A stretch of DNA of 64,000 nt from Ephydatia muelleri (taxonomy: Eukaryota > Porifera > Demospongiae > Spongillida > Spongillidae). This document shows positions 1 through 13,000 of this stretch, piece after piece. The stretch spans positions 511,853 to 575,852 of the forward strand of contig JABACO010000009.1 in NCBI GenBank assembly GCA_013339895.1, in the 5' to 3' direction. A program made the translations under genes and the position numbers. Under the pieces are notes generated by a model. The model was given only the letters and a program-made list of their open reading frames with translations. It ran no database searches and was not told where the DNA came from. Position 1 is the first letter of the stretch. Every line of letters starts with the position of its first letter.

Positions 1-2170
1 AAAGCAATTGTTTTGCATTTAAGAAGTGTCCTATCTGATGCTAAAGATTTGAAGTGTAACAATCATTCACACATACTGCATCACAAGCCACAGTACAAAC
101 ACTTTATCATCATAATTCAAACTTGTGTCTCTAAAGACAAATGCAGGCTATGAAGGCAGATATACAAATTATTTATTTCTATTAGATATGATAATATCAA
201 GTGCAATGACAGGAACTTTGGGATGCTGGTACATAATAGAAATAACCATAAGGCATCAATATGTAACAATGATGCAACGCCATAAGTGCACTGTACCTGA
301 GTCAGACACACAGCTCTCAGACCTGTTGATGCAAGCTATCAAATCAAGAGAAAAGGTGAAGCCATATGGTGTGTCAAATTTGATAATATATAGTCCATAA
401 CATTGCACGAATGAAGGTTGACATTAGCATGCATCAAATGAAAATTAAAATTGATTTCCCTCATACTCAATCTTCATATTTTGTTTGCAACTCAGTGGGC
501 CTGGTACAGGCCCTTGTTCCATAACAGATTTAGATCCACATACACAGATGCATTTCATTCAGAGTTCTAGTTGTGGAGAGGTAAGGGAGGCTCTAAGTAG
601 TTGTACATATCCAATGTGCCCTACCAGTGCTCACTACTGAACAAATGTTACCTGAGGAACTATTGCCAGTTATTTGCAATGTCCACGTTCCAGCATAATA
701 GGATCCACTGAAAGTGCTCACTGGTCCAAACCTTTGTGTCAGGTACTTCAGAAGCCCAACTGCATCCCCTCCTCCAGCATCAGAACCATAGCTACCTGGT
801 AAATCTTTGTTAGTAATTTTTTCCACTGCATGGACGGAGCACTGTGGATATGTAACTGAAGATGCAGCCAAATAGTAAGATGTCTGTGGAAAGATGCCAA
901 AGTAAATGGGATGTTATTAAGAAGCTGCAATACAAATTTACCAAAAGAACTCTGTCAATGGTTACACCTGCTGGCAGATTCAACCTCCATGTTATTGGCC
1001 AATATGACACCAAAACCAAAATGATGGGCACTGTGATTTTCCCATCAACTGTAAGGGAAACAGTAACCATCCCATTTGGATCACGACCAAAAAAGAACAA
1101 GCTGTTAGTCTCTCCCTCATCTATGCCAATAACGTGAACACCATATTGACAACTTGGAAGTGTGTTGAGGCACGAGTAGAGAGTTTGTTTAACTTGACGA
1201 AAATATGATATGCCAGCAGAATTGCTCAGATTCTCCACAATATTGCAGCCAGAAACGTTTGCTAGAAACAGACATTACACTACTTATTGAACCTTAGAAT
1301 CAATGTGGTTTATTTCTTTACCGAGGCAGGTACAGTAATCTCTATCTGGGTTATCAGGACATCTGCAGTATCCATCTACACATGTCGAGTATCTTCCTGA
1401 ACAGTACTGTCCTAAGCAGGCTACACCACCAGCACAGGACACTGCAATATGGATGGAAACGAAAACGATATATAATGTCTGCTACACCATGGTCCAGCTA
1501 TGCACAGTAAATCATATGTGCCATGCCTCTAAATGAGTTGTAGCAATTCAACCAATATATCAAAAGACACCAAATCACATTGCAAAATTCACCCTTGAGA
1601 TTGTTTAATAGCTAGAAATCAGCATATGAAATGCATGAACAAATTATTAGCTCTGCAATTTGTTAGCAAACGTCAATCGGTACACTGTCTGCTTTATCTG
1701 ATCTTAAAACCACATAAGGGTTGAAGATCCCAACAATAGTGTATATGATCTCATTCTGCTGCAATTTTGGTACAAATCTTGCAGTGTTATGCAAGCATTG
1801 CTTTTCTTTGTAAAGTTAACTTCTAAACAAAACAATGACTCGACTCAAAGCAATGACAAAATTAGATTCCATTCAACTGTGCGTATTTAAACACAAAATT
1901 GGCCAATGCATGTAATTCCAGCCAAAGCTGAAAAATTACTTTGTGGCACCCTACAGTGTCCAAATTTGAAAACTGAACAGGCTAGATTTGAAATTGCGAA
2001 CCAACTTAAATCCTTTGCAACAAATGATTTATAACTACACTGCCCATCCACATATAAGCTGCTGTAGCAGTGATTTTGGCCCGTGGGAAGCAATAAAATT
2101 TTCACCCTGATTGCTTTCATTGCAGCATAATTTCATAGCTAATAGCTTCAGAATGTTTGTTTTTCAAGTC
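1..2170. repeat. Segmental duplication, copy 1 (partner 23939-26412)
   Basis: Exons and introns are collinear and highly similar to 23939-26412 in the same orientation. Position 1 corresponds to 23939, and the match fades just after the shared stretch TTGCTTTCATTGCAGCATAA (2111 and 26351). It covers part of the tandem receptor gene pair. Confidence 0.85.
652..1441 (-). CDS. Exons 5-7 of gene 1: EGF-like cluster plus unrecognised module A
   Basis: Exon 1322-1441 encodes nine cysteines in an EGF-like arrangement ending DRDYCTCL. Exon 942-1261 holds the start of a module with YGVHVIGID, PIILVLVSY and W-R-L-N-L-P-A-G-V-T-I-D-R-V. Exon 652-883 holds SSVTYPQCSV and QRFGPVSTFSGSYYAGTW. I do not recognise the family of this module; strand-like alternation suggests a beta sandwich. 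Relative to module C of gene 2, exon 942-1261 has a net 12 extra bases, around residues SLFFFGRDP. Confidence 0.75.
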
Positions 2171-5100
2171 ATTAGGTTTCATAAGGAATTTGAATGGATT
2201 GATATGTGGTTATGAATACTGTGATGCCAATTTTGTTGTCATACATACATGTCTGGATATTGATATAGTTATGTTACATTGTTTTCAATTACAAAAAAGC
2301 AGTCAAAATTAGTATTGGTTTCCTATGGGCCAAACATATCCCGGTCATTTCCAAGAATGTGGTGTCTGTGAGCGGACATACAAACCAAGACACCAGTTTA
2401 TATGTGATAAGCTGTGTACTTCTAAATTATTTTTGTTCCAGCATAAAGAGCCTATGTAAGGGATTACTATAGCTCACATGCCTCTATACGCAAGGCCACA
2501 GGCCAACAAGATGCAAGTGATTTGTAATAAACCGAAGTCTATTTTGCATGTGTTATGGAAGCATGCCTATGTAAGCAGGTTGCCTGATAATACATACAAT
2601 ATGAAATTCTAATCAATGAAATGAATCATTGGGTTATAGAGAAATTAATTAAAAAATTAACTGTGAATAGTAATTTAACTTTTAATTGCCAAAAACATTT
2701 CACTTACGTGGGAATATCTCCGATAATAAAAATGAATAAAAATCAAATGAATTATTAATTCCCAACAGCAAATGAAAAGCTTCTACATGATTATAACATA
2801 TATTGCAATTATATTACAGAAATTCAAACCACTGATTCAAGATAGCATGACCACTCATTTCAAGTTAATAGTATTGTTGTTAATAAACAACACGTACATA
2901 GGTCGATTTAAACTTCAAGCTACCACTAATCAACAACAATTTGAAATTCTTAACACTTCAAATCTTGGGGCTTTTTAGCAATGTACTCGATTATGATGTT
3001 TTGAACAATTTAATTAACCGTTGTAGTTAATATACTTTTTTTTTAGCAGAATGTCATCTTTTTCTGGTAGAATTGTAGCAACAAACATTCAGTTTGTGAT
3101 TAATTGCTACCACTTTTCCTTGATTGTGTACTTAAAGATTGCACAGAGACAACCTGAACGGCTAGATCACTTGTGGTCAGGTGCATATTCTCTCAGTTAG
3201 TCATTATTACATCATCTATTGTTGCAGCAGCTGGATATAATGCACAGAACAAAAGTCGTCATCGATTAACAATGAAGTCCATCTTTTTTAAATACTGCTC
3301 TCGTTTTATTAACAAGATAGGTAGGAGATATTGGAGCAACTAGGATCCTCACTTGTATGGTCTTGAAAAATATAGAACATGCATAAAACATTAATACATA
3401 GTTACGTCATCATTACATTGTAAACTTTTATAGTACCCATGATCACCAGCTCAGCTGCTTACCGCCATGACTATCTAACTCTGCAATGGTGGGGCTGGTT
3501 AGTGTAGCGTAGAAAGTGTTAATGCTTCCATTGTTCTGTACCACTACAGCGTAGCTGGAGAACAACCAAGGGCATAGAGAAATGTCAGGTGATTTTTTCC
3601 GAAACCTACCTAAATACAACTTCTCCCGTTCCTTTAGGAGGAGCTGTCCACGTCAACTGTACGTTGTTCTTAAGTGTGTTGTCAACGTGAGTCACACCAG
3701 TATTCTGTGGGGTAGGAAGACGCGGGGTGGCCGCTGTATAGATCCAATAGTGTGTACATGCACCCTAACTCAATCTAGCGCAGCAGCAGCTATATAAGCC
3801 GAACTTCATAATGATAGATCTCATTATACTACTGCTCACTCCAGGGCAAGTCGGCTGTGTCAATGGTGTTGCTGAGAAGTTTCCTACGGGCGTTGCCCCG
3901 TGCCTTCCCTGCACCAGTAAACCTCTGTACTGCTGCGCACCTTGCCCAGTCAGCAGAACAGAAGAGAGAGAGCGTTTGGACAGGTCACTTAGCGGGGCAT
4001 ATTCGCTTTTTGCATGTAGACATACAAATACAGTGCATCGCGCTTACAAACTCATAGCTACAGTTGCGGCTCGCACATCAGCACATTAGCACATTCTCAC
4101 ATCAGAAAAAATAACAAAATTCACCTGGAAATTGTTTTTTTTTTGCCGCTTGCCATCTAACGACATTCTATGAGCCTAAGTGATAACCAAATTCTGGACA
4201 GTAAGCCTGAAGTCATTAGATGGCAAGTGGCAAGGTTTGCTACGAAAACTAAAAAGCTCAAAGTTTTAGTTATTTTTGCTGGTGTGAGAATGATCTCGCG
4301 GGCCATGACGTAATTTACAGCAGTATGAATTTAATTATTCAAGAATGTAATTACTGTAGCAGTAAATCTATCAAGTACTACTATGTGCCTGCATATCCTG
4401 TCTGTGTATGCCTGTATTCTGTGCCTGCATATCCCTGTAATCTGTGTATGCTTTACTCTGTGCCTGCATATCCCTGTAATCTGTGTATGCTTTTACTCTG
4501 TGCCTGTATTGTGTGCCTGCATATCCTGTATATAAATCTGCATATCACTGTAATCTGTGTCTACATAAATATATTCCTGTACTCTGTCTCAGTATATCCC
4601 TGTAATCTGTGTCTACAATACATGCATGTACATATATCCCAGTACTCTAGGTACGAGGTGTCGATTGCAATCATGCTATGAGAGTATGATAATGTATACG
4701 TTCACGTGAATTACACGTGCGCGTTGGCCCAAACGAAAGGGAATCTGTTAAACCACTGTTGGAAATTAAATTTAATTCGACAGCCGACAAGTCTTTGGGA
4801 GGTACAATTGTCGATCGGTGCCTCTATTCACAGGAAAAGAACGAGTCGAATCAATTCCTGATTTTCAAATGACATGTCACTTACATTCTGGTACAGATAG
4901 TTCACATTCCTGGTACAAAATGTTTACATTGCGCACCAGAATGTAAGTGACAGGAAATCAGTAATTGATTCGACGCATTTTTTTTTCCCTGTGATTGCTT
5001 CGGTATAATGCTTGGCAACCTCGTGATGAAATACATGTAGCTATGCGAAGCCTTGGATAACACTTCGCAGCATTAGAAATAGAGGAGTTTTTGCGTGGTC

Positions 5101-8100
5101 TGTCTGCTCAGTTGCTAATTCCAATGGTGTATTGATGTTTAGCAAAAGTCGCGAGAATTCATATTTTGGTTTATACGATGTCGTGTAGTTCCAGTGATTC
5201 GTGCGCGTGGACGATGGCATAGGGCAGTCATCATGATGCTCGTATCTGAACCTGCGTCAGCAGGTTCAATATAGGATTGATTGAGGAGTCATGAATGTCA
5301 TTAAAAATTTTCAGTTGCGTCGCGAGGGACAACGAAGAAACGGATAGCTTTTCTCTTTGCAGCAATCGAACGACAACACCAAGATCTACGTTTTGGTGCT
5401 AGTTTCATGTCATAAAACTATGCCCTTCTAGACCAACTAAGAACCTGTTTCTCGTGCCCATGCCCAAAAAAATTGTTGGTCGTCGTCGTCTTCTTCTTCT
5501 TCTTCTTCTCCGTCAAGTATAACTCACGCTAGGAATGGTTTTAAAGAACGGCGATAGTACCAATCGCTTCAGAATTTACCGGCGCGGTGCCCCTTAAGGT
5601 AATAAAGAAGCTACAACGAAAAAGTACTATATACGGTATGGGTATATTACTATGTTCTAAATACAGGAGTATGGATAATTTTAGGCAGTATAAATACTCC
5701 AACAGGCACAAAATTTATTTTGGTGTCAGTTTAGTCCTTACTTATTTTGGCTAGTGAAGTTGTTTTTCTAAAAATGCCTTCGCGTAATCGAAAGAAGAGA
5801 ACGAAGCAACGAGCGGAATACCTCCAAAAGCAAGAAGAGAACAAGGCTAAAGCCCGAGAGCGCTACAAGGCCGACCCTGAAAAAAAGACGGCCTCTGTAC
5901 GCGCGAGAGCTACAAGGCCGATCCTGAAAAAAAGAAGGCCTCTGTACGCGAGAGCTACAAGGCCGATCCTGAAAAAAAGAAGGCCTCTGTACGCGAGAGC
6001 TACAAGGCCGATCCTGAAAAAAAGAAGGCCTCTGTACGCGAGAGCTACAAGGCCGATCCTGAAAAAAAGAAGGCCTCTGTACGCGAGAGCTACATCGCAA
6101 ATATTGAACCTAAGCGTGCTGCTAAAAGGCAGCGATACGGAGAGGACCTCGAGGAGAACCGTGCTGCTAAAAGGCAGCGATATGGAGAGGACCTCGAGGA
6201 GAACCGTGCTGCTAAAAGGCAGCGATATGGAGAGGACCTCGAGGAGAACCGTGCTGTTAAAAGGCAGGGATATCAAGAGAGCGTCGAGGAGAACCGTGCT
6301 GCTAAAAGGCGGATATACAGGGGTAATTCAGCTACCATTAAGGCAGCTAGAATGAGTCGGTATTGGAAGGGTCGTAGAACTACCACTACCACTACCACTA
6401 CCACCCAAAGGTATGTTATAGCATGCTGTATGTACCATTTAAAATCTAAGGGCTGCTATGCACGTGGCTCATGGCTTCCTGTCATGCACACATTAACACT
6501 CCTGTATGCCTGCATGACATATTATCAGATGTACAGTATGGCTTCCTACACGGGATGTTCCCTGGTAAAGGTCAATGTTTGTACAAAAGGTTATTTGTAC
6601 ATGTACATGCATCTGTGTCTGTTACATTGTAAATGTGATGTGCAATAAAGGACTATACACATGTGTGTACTACTGTAATTGCATTTTCAGAAATTTAATT
6701 AACAAGTCTGTCATGCGCATCCAACCCTTGCATGCAACCGATTATCAGATGTACAGTAAGGCTTCCCACAAGTAAAAGTTCCCCATGTACATGTAAAGGG
6801 TACAAAAGGTAATTTGTGTCTCTCACATTGTTTTAAAGGTCCACTACACATGTGTGTACAGAAAATTGAGTTGTATGAAAATAAAATAATTCACGTTATG
6901 CGCAGTTGGTAAAATGTTTTGATACATGATAAGGCATAATGTGTGGTAAAATAAAAGTACTGCAACCCTATCTTCTCCCATATAGTTACTCCCTGTTTGA
7001 GCCCAACTCTCGCACACTAGCAGAGTATGGAGTGAGTCTTGAAAAAGCAATTCTTAGGGATAGTGAGCTTCTGAGTGATGTAAACAATGCTTTCTGCAAT
7101 AGCCATCCATTGCTAGCTCAAAAGGTTGTTACAAGATCTGCCCGTGCAGCAGTAAGTAAGATTAGTGCAGATGCATTACTTGCTAAAGCAATAAGTGTAC
7201 GAAGATCACAGGCAGAAGTGCCGCCGCCGCCTGCAGCAGCGCTGGACCCACGGCCACCGCCAGCAGAAGTGCCGCCACCGCCTGCAGCAGCGCTGGACCC
7301 ACGGCCACCGCCAGCAGAAGCCCCGCCACCGCCTGCAGCAGTGCTGGACCCTCCGCCACCGCCAGCAGAAGCGCGGCCACCGCCTGCAGCAGCGCTGGAC
7401 CCACCGCCTGCAGCGTTACCCCCGCTGATGCTCCCCCCAATGCTGCCCCCAATGCTGCCCCCGCCTTTTTTACTGCCCCCGCCACCCGCATGGCCTTACC
7501 CCGGGGGGGGGGGGGGGAGAAGAAGAAGAGGAAGAGGCCGAGGAAGAGGAGGCGGCAAAACTATTTATTTTATCAAAAACAACTACACTTATCACTATTA
7601 ATTTTATTGTTATTGTAACATTAATTTTACATACGTATTTATTAAAGTTATATAGTAACTTGTGGTCGGGGCAATGCACAAAGCGTTCGTAAGGTATAGA
7701 CATTTTGTCCATTGCACATCGTTCCTCATCACATTACAGTTATGAAGCTTCGTTGACACGGAGAAAAAAAAACTTATGAAACAAGTAAATAAAAACCTTC
7801 TCTAACGAGAAAGTTGGTGGGCATATAGGATTGACAATGTTGGTGTAAAAAGCACGGAAACAAGTGTGACAGAAATGTTACTGGAAAATTGAAATAGGCC
7901 TATATTTAGCCCAGTCACATTTAGGCAGCGCACGCCTGAGAAAATGGGCTAAATATAGGCCTATTTCAATTTTCCAGTAACATTTCTGTCACACTTGTTT
8001 CCGTGCTTTTTACACCAACATTGTCAATCCTATATGCCCACCAACTTTCTCGTTAGAGAAGGTTTTTATTTACTTGTATTAATAGTATGTAATGTGTTAC

Positions 8101-8647
8101 ATGCAATCTGATTTGATATATCATGGATAACAGTAAAACCTGTACATGTACATCCCAACCGGCGGGGTGACATCCTCCCCCCCCCCCCCCCCCTGCCCCC
8201 CGACCCACTATAAAAAGCTCTACTTAACATGGTAACTTGCGCTGTTGATGTACAGTGTATATCTGTAGAAGGTCGTATACATAACCAGAGATATATCAGG
8301 CATAACATTTCATGATACATGAATGGTCTTGTTGGTATAAACTTACATGATCAGAGATAGTATAGCTCTGGTTACATATAAAGACGCATACGACGAAGTA
8401 TCCAATATATATATGATAAGAATTAATACTCACGAGTATACGTTTGCCCCGGAGTGTACCCGCCTGCGGACGTCACTTGAGATACGTTCAAGATGTAAGG
8501 GCTACTAGCCAAAGGTTGAGTTGATCCCCCGTGGCCAATCGCTGGACTAACTGATAAGCAGGCCGATGCCGGGGCGCCCGTCGACATGGCAATCACAAAT
8601 GTGGGGATGCATGCTATCAAAATCACCGCGGCTAAGTTTCTAGTCAT
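652..8647 (-). CDS. Reeler/EGF-like type I receptor, gene 1 (5' part; 3' exons outside window)
   Basis: Multi-exon gene, paralogue of the complete gene at 19881-41100. Exons on the minus strand: 8434-8647, 3840-3940, 3610-3704, 3463-3554, 1322-1441, 942-1261, 652-883. Every border has GT/AG and the phases join (1, 0, 2, 1, 1, 0, 1). The product would start with a signal peptide, then a Reeler domain, an EGF-like cysteine cluster and an unrecognised beta-rich module. By alignment with gene 2 the next exon lies about 9 bp left of position 1. No in-frame stop is seen in these exons. A cell-surface or secreted role is inferred from the signal peptide and from gene 2's membrane anchor. The 2.0-kb intron 1442-3462 and 4.5-kb intron 3941-8433 are non-coding for this gene. 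Confidence 0.8.
2171..3462. other. AT-rich intron sequence of gene 1
   Basis: Lies between the Reeler and EGF-like exons. No convincing reading frame, RNA gene or mobile element was recognised. The right end (about 3380-3462) resembles the equivalent intron end in gene 2 (about 35930-35992). Confidence 0.6.
3463..3940 (-). CDS. Exons 2-4 of gene 1: rest of the Reeler domain
   Basis: Three exons (3840-3940, 3610-3704, 3463-3554). Exon 2 reads RAQQYRGLLVQGRHGATPVG, the central Reeler motif. Exon 3 carries THVDNTLKNNVQLTWTAPP, the second core strand pair. Exon 4 carries AVVVQNNGSINTFYATLTSP. Order and spacing match the Reeler family (reelin N-terminus, DOMON/ferric-chelate reductase-like and insect defence proteins). 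The last exon ends in phase 1 and joins the EGF-like exon at 1441. These exons are about 90 percent identical to those at 35993-36600. Confidence 0.82.
4383..4640. repeat. Minisatellite, unit near TGCCTGCATATCCCTGTAATC
   Basis: Imperfect tandem copies of a 25-38-base unit containing TGCCTGCATATCC and TGTAATCTGTGTATGC. The open frame through it is a product of the repeat. Confidence 0.8.
4829..4993. mobile_element. MITE-like foldback element
   Basis: Ends are CACAGGAAAA and its inverted partner ending in CCCTGTG. Long imperfect arms follow: GTCGAATCAATT and GTCACTTACATTCTGG recur inverted at 4945-4972. About 165 bp. Gene 2 lacks it at the equivalent place, though that region has its own unique sequence, so the target duplication is unclear. 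Confidence 0.65.
5774..7601 (+). pseudogene. Helitron-like N-terminal ORF fragment, basic repeat protein with Pro-rich tail
   Basis: Two exons: 5774-6410 (donor GTATGT) and 6986-7601 (acceptor CATATAG), phase 2 joined. The N-terminus MPSRNRKKRTKQRAEYLQ is highly basic. It is followed by tandem repeats KADPEKKKASVRESY and AAKRQRYGEDLEENR. Exon 2 begins YSLFEPNSRTLAEYG and later becomes proline-rich. A 2-base insertion near 5908 (CGCGCG for CGCG) shifts frame inside the first repeats. From memory, such KAxPEKKRA repeat starts precede long Rep/PIF1-helicase proteins of Helitron-like elements in sponges and cnidarians; neither Rep nor helicase is present here, so it is a truncated fragment or an unrelated repeat gene. 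It lies in the first intron of gene 1, on the opposite strand. Confidence 0.5.
7781..8077. repeat. Perfect 133-bp inverted repeat (foldback)
   Basis: Left arm 7781-7913 and right arm 7945-8077 are reverse complements without a mismatch that I can find; the spacer is 31 bp and itself holds AGGC/GCCT. The transcript of either strand would form a 133-bp hairpin. It lies in intron 1 of gene 1 and the equivalent part of gene 2 lacks it. It could be a young foldback MITE or, less likely, an assembly artefact. Confidence 0.9.
8434..8647 (-). CDS. Exon 1 of gene 1: signal peptide and Reeler N-terminus
   Basis: Reads MTRNLAAVILIACIPTFVIA, a hydrophobic signal peptide, then the first Reeler cysteine (SACLSVSPAIGHGG) and the Reeler hallmark YTPGQTYT. 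The splice donor GTGAGT follows at 8433-8428. I chose the ATG at 8647 because it gives a normal signal peptide and is conserved in gene 2; the upstream in-frame ATG at 8674 leads residues that are not conserved between the copies. Confidence 0.82.
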
Positions 8648-8795
8648 GATACATTGATCACGGTCGTTGAACATGCTTATGTATTCCTTGCTATTGCAAC
8701 ACTTCCTTGTTACCTTGGGAAATCAATGCGTATCAGTTTCCATAATCTTAGTATGAGTCACAAAGAACGACTTGGAAAGTGTTCCAATTCAGTAA
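8648..8795 (-). promoter_or_regulatory. Conserved 5' flank of receptor gene 1
   Basis: Blocks such as TATGTATTCCTTGCTATTGC and CACAAAGAAC(G/T)ACTTGGAAAGTG are shared with the 5' flank of gene 2 (41101-41375). This suggests retained promoter sequence from the duplication. No clear TATA box was identified. Confidence 0.5.
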
Positions 8796-9285
8796 TATTG
8801 ACTACTTGAATTACCGGTGAACAGGAATGCGCCAAGCGGGCAATGTAATGGCTATACAGTAGGTCCGCTTTAGGAATACGTGTCCCCTCCCACCCCCGTC
8901 CCCTTCCCAATATCTGCATGCTATCCCCTAACCTTGCATACGGATCAACATATATCAGTATCATTATCAATGCACTACAATAAAGTCCCACAATCAGCAT
9001 GTAATGTCACTTGATACTAAACGTGCAGGCCATCAATAACATTATGTAATCAAATTAATGTCTGAATCGGACGTCAACGCCTTTCCGGCGGCGGCTGAGA
9101 TCACTACACACGTTTGTTGTATCTGGACGGCCTTGGCTAAACACTTACATGTGATTATCAATACATGTAGTAACCATTTGTTTAGCACCAGATACAAACT
9201 GTTTTCACACCTCTCTTCTCCAACACGCACTGTTCCATTCTGTAACTGCACACGGTCTGATAACCACATGGATCCATCCAAATAG

Positions 9286-10083
<798 letters not shown>

Positions 10084-10289
10084 TGGTAGGGGGCACATGT
10101 ACACTTGCAACTAGCCTTAGTTATCACAGGGTGCATATGTGGTAACCAGTGTTAATGACTGAAACAACATTAAGCATGTGGCTGACAATGGCAACACAAT
10201 GAGTTACTTGCATAACTTCATTACAAATATGTGGTGGGATCATTGCAACAAAAAGGACCGAATGCATGTTTTTTGTTTGTTTCTTTTTA

Positions 10290-10700
10290 GTTTAGATTTT
10301 AGTACTCAAAAATGCCATTTTCACAGTAATCTGAACTTTCAATGATTTGCGCTTTCAATCCCTGTACCGGAAATGTTTGTGGACATACCTGATTACAAAA
10401 TTCTGTCCCCTGATCAGATATTATATCAGGGCACCCATGACAAAGGATGAGGTCATTTAAAAACTCTGCAACATTAATGGCTTCTTTTGTTGGAGTTGCA
10501 CATGCTTCCGGCCACATAGAATAGTAATCTGTAGCTAACTTTCACATGCTTGTTACATTTGTGGTTGTTGGCAGTGGCCCAATGAGGTCTATTCCTATCT
10601 GCCTCCAGCTACTGGTACAGGACGCAGCTCTTTAGATGGATTATCCAAATTTTCTTTTTGTCTTTGGACATTGATCACAATGCTGCACCTGGTAGACACA
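10290..10700 (-). pseudogene. Retroviral-type integrase core fragment
   Basis: Minus strand shows in succession HCDQCPK (zinc-binding end), IGIDLIGPLP, YYSMWPEA and ISDQGTEF, the first two catalytic-aspartate regions of an rve integrase core. Several in-frame stops and at least one frame change break it. The third catalytic residue is missing. Family level (gypsy-like) only. Confidence 0.7.
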
Positions 10701-10967
10701 GAAATATATTTTATATTTTGTACAGAAAAAATGAGGAAATGCTGACTTGTGTCGCCTCAAACATGAGAGTACTGAAAATTCTAAATGATGTCAAAAATAC
10801 CATAGGAAATTTGGAATGGACGTGCCAATTTTAGGTAGTGCTGATTTTCTCATGACACCAGATGTCAAAGAAACTTTTGCCGATGTCTTCCTGGTCAGTA
10901 GTTTTCAACCACCACTGCATCAATGTGTGCCTCCTCTGCCAAGTTAAATGTACTACATGTATTTTAG

Positions 10968-12033
10968 ATGTTTACCAGACTTGGGTTGCTGCAGTTCAGG
11001 CACATTGTGATGTGCATGTTTTGTGAGGAGAGATGCTGTGTTCATTATGCCTTGTCCCACAATGAAGGAAAATTCACAAATTCACCACAAGTAGGAGGTA
11101 TGGGTCCCATAGCAACCACAGTGTACAAGAGAATAGCATCATTAATTGCTGACAAGAGACAAGAACCGTATTCTACCACTCTTTTTTGGTTGCGATACAA
11201 ACTAAGTTTTTTCTTACTCCGCTCAGCAATCATGTGCCTTCGAGGAACCAGGTCATTTCATTCCCACTCACAACACCATTCTATAGCTTTGGCCTGTGCA
11301 GAGGCAAAGGTCCACTCAACAATTTTTCATTTGGCCTCGTCTTTATTATTTATTTTTAAATTTTTATGTGCATTTATTCCTTTGTTCAGTCATTTAAATG
11401 CATGTTATAATCTCAACAAATAATGATTAATAGTATAATAATACTAATTTATAATACAATACAAAGTTGCCCTCACTATCCTTCCTTTCTGTTGGATGAC
11501 TTTGGCCATCACTCCCTCAGTTGTAAGCACGGAGGGGATGTGGTTTCGCACCATAATAAGCTCCGGGATGTTTTTTTAGACTACTGCCAACGTGCTTGCC
11601 TGGGTCCACGTTTGGAGATGGGCTGTGGGGCTGGGTACACCAATCCACAATCCCGCCCTGCAGATGTTCTTGTCCCTAACTGGGACCTTGGCAAACCTGC
11701 TGCCTTTGACTTGTCCGTCACGTCCACGCTACATCCAAGTGTTTTGCTAGAAGCGAGCATGACGGCAGGTTCGGCAGCCCTTGTGGCCGAGAACAGAAAG
11801 CACAAATATAATGACAGGAAGTGTGAGGAACTGGGTTGGGTGTGCATCCCACTTGTGGTCGAGACCTATGGGTGTTGGGGTGCTGCAGCAGTGGCAGCCT
11901 TTTCTAAGCTCGCTGGTCGCCTTTCCACCAGGCTAAATCAACCCAAGTCCAAGACCATCTTTGGAATATACAGCCGCCAGGCTTATCCTTAGTGAGAGCT
12001 AACTGCAGAGCCATCCTGTCTAGATTAACCTGA
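10968..12033 (+). pseudogene. LINE-type ORF C-terminus with PD-(D/E)XK-like domain
   Basis: Two blocks in succession. 11090-11310 gives VYKRIASLIADK and LLRSAIMCLRGTRS. 11480-11992 gives HHSLSCKHGGDVV, RPADVLVPNWDLGKPAAFDL and ELGWVCIPLVVETYGCWG. The PAD...FDL pair fits a PD-(D/E)XK nuclease core, and HxxxSCxxGG is the zinc ligand region usual just before it in such non-LTR elements. An AT-rich stretch at 11320-11460 interrupts the blocks. The frame breaks near 11975; the expected C-terminus (LVRANCRAILSRL) continues in another frame to 12033. Family resemblance is from memory. Confidence 0.7.
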
Positions 12034-12719
12034 CTGTAAGGCCTCTTCTGTATGTATGCCTCCTATGTTGTATACATTATTATTATTAGTTGTGGTCATT
12101 CGTCACAACAGGCTCCGGGCACAAACACAACATACTACATAACATACATACATAGCAGACAAGATTAAGTGCTGCATGCAATTTGGCACAACTGACTCAC
12201 ATAGTGAAGTACTGGTACGTGCAAGAATACTTTTTGCCGTTCTTTGTACTACGAATCTTTGCATTCGTGGCCGGAGATTGAAGATGGAGCTGGGCTTTCA
12301 TACAATATGTTTTTCCTGTTTGTTGTGTGGCATTACATGTATCAGTTTGTTTATTAGTTTATTGCAGTTGTATACCGGTGTTTTAATTAATTAAACACAC
12401 AAATAAAGTTAGTATGGGCCAACACCATCAAAAGAAAAAGACAGTCCTCAGTAGCAAAATTACCCATGACAAGAAGCAGCGTTGCCTTGTACAGCGACGG
12501 GGAGGTGTTGAAGTAAATATGAGAATGATTTGCACTTTCCCTTTGGAACACGACAAGCAATAACTATTAGCCATTAATTATTAATAATGAAATACAATTA
12601 CAGAACACACAAGTCATGAGGCAAGGCTCAGGAAATCGACCAGACCTAAATGTCACCTAAGTTCTGCCTGCCGACTATATGTGTCAGCCATGACTGATGC
12701 TTTGGTGAGAGAAATGCTA

Positions 12720-13000
12720 ATGGCAAGGTGGGACGCCACGCTTGAGAACATGTCCTGGGCCCTTTTGCCCACTGCCGTAGGGATGCAGGTTCACTCCAAC
12801 TCCTGACATTGGGGTCCATTTAAGAGGAGCCTGTGCCCCGGGGCTCTGCTGCGAGGGAGCTGCACCCGCCAGTCTGCTTGATTCACCCAAGATGGCAGGG
12901 GTGAGTGGTAATGCCCCTGTGATATCTAATGCAGCAGGCTTTCCTCTGTTCCACCTAGCAATATAGTCTCGTTCCCAGACCCACATGCCATAATGATGAT
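12720..13000 (-). pseudogene. Second LINE C-terminal nuclease fragment, inverted
   Basis: Minus strand reads NRGKPAALDITGALPLTPAI in one frame, then TCIPTAV and AQDMFSSVASHLAI in another with a stop between. These match the order of the nuclease region of the element at 10968-12033, but on the opposite strand and more decayed. Confidence 0.6.

Noticed and set aside
5768-6276. Minus-strand repeat frames
   Set aside because: Antisense shadows of the basic-repeat ORF at 5774-6410.
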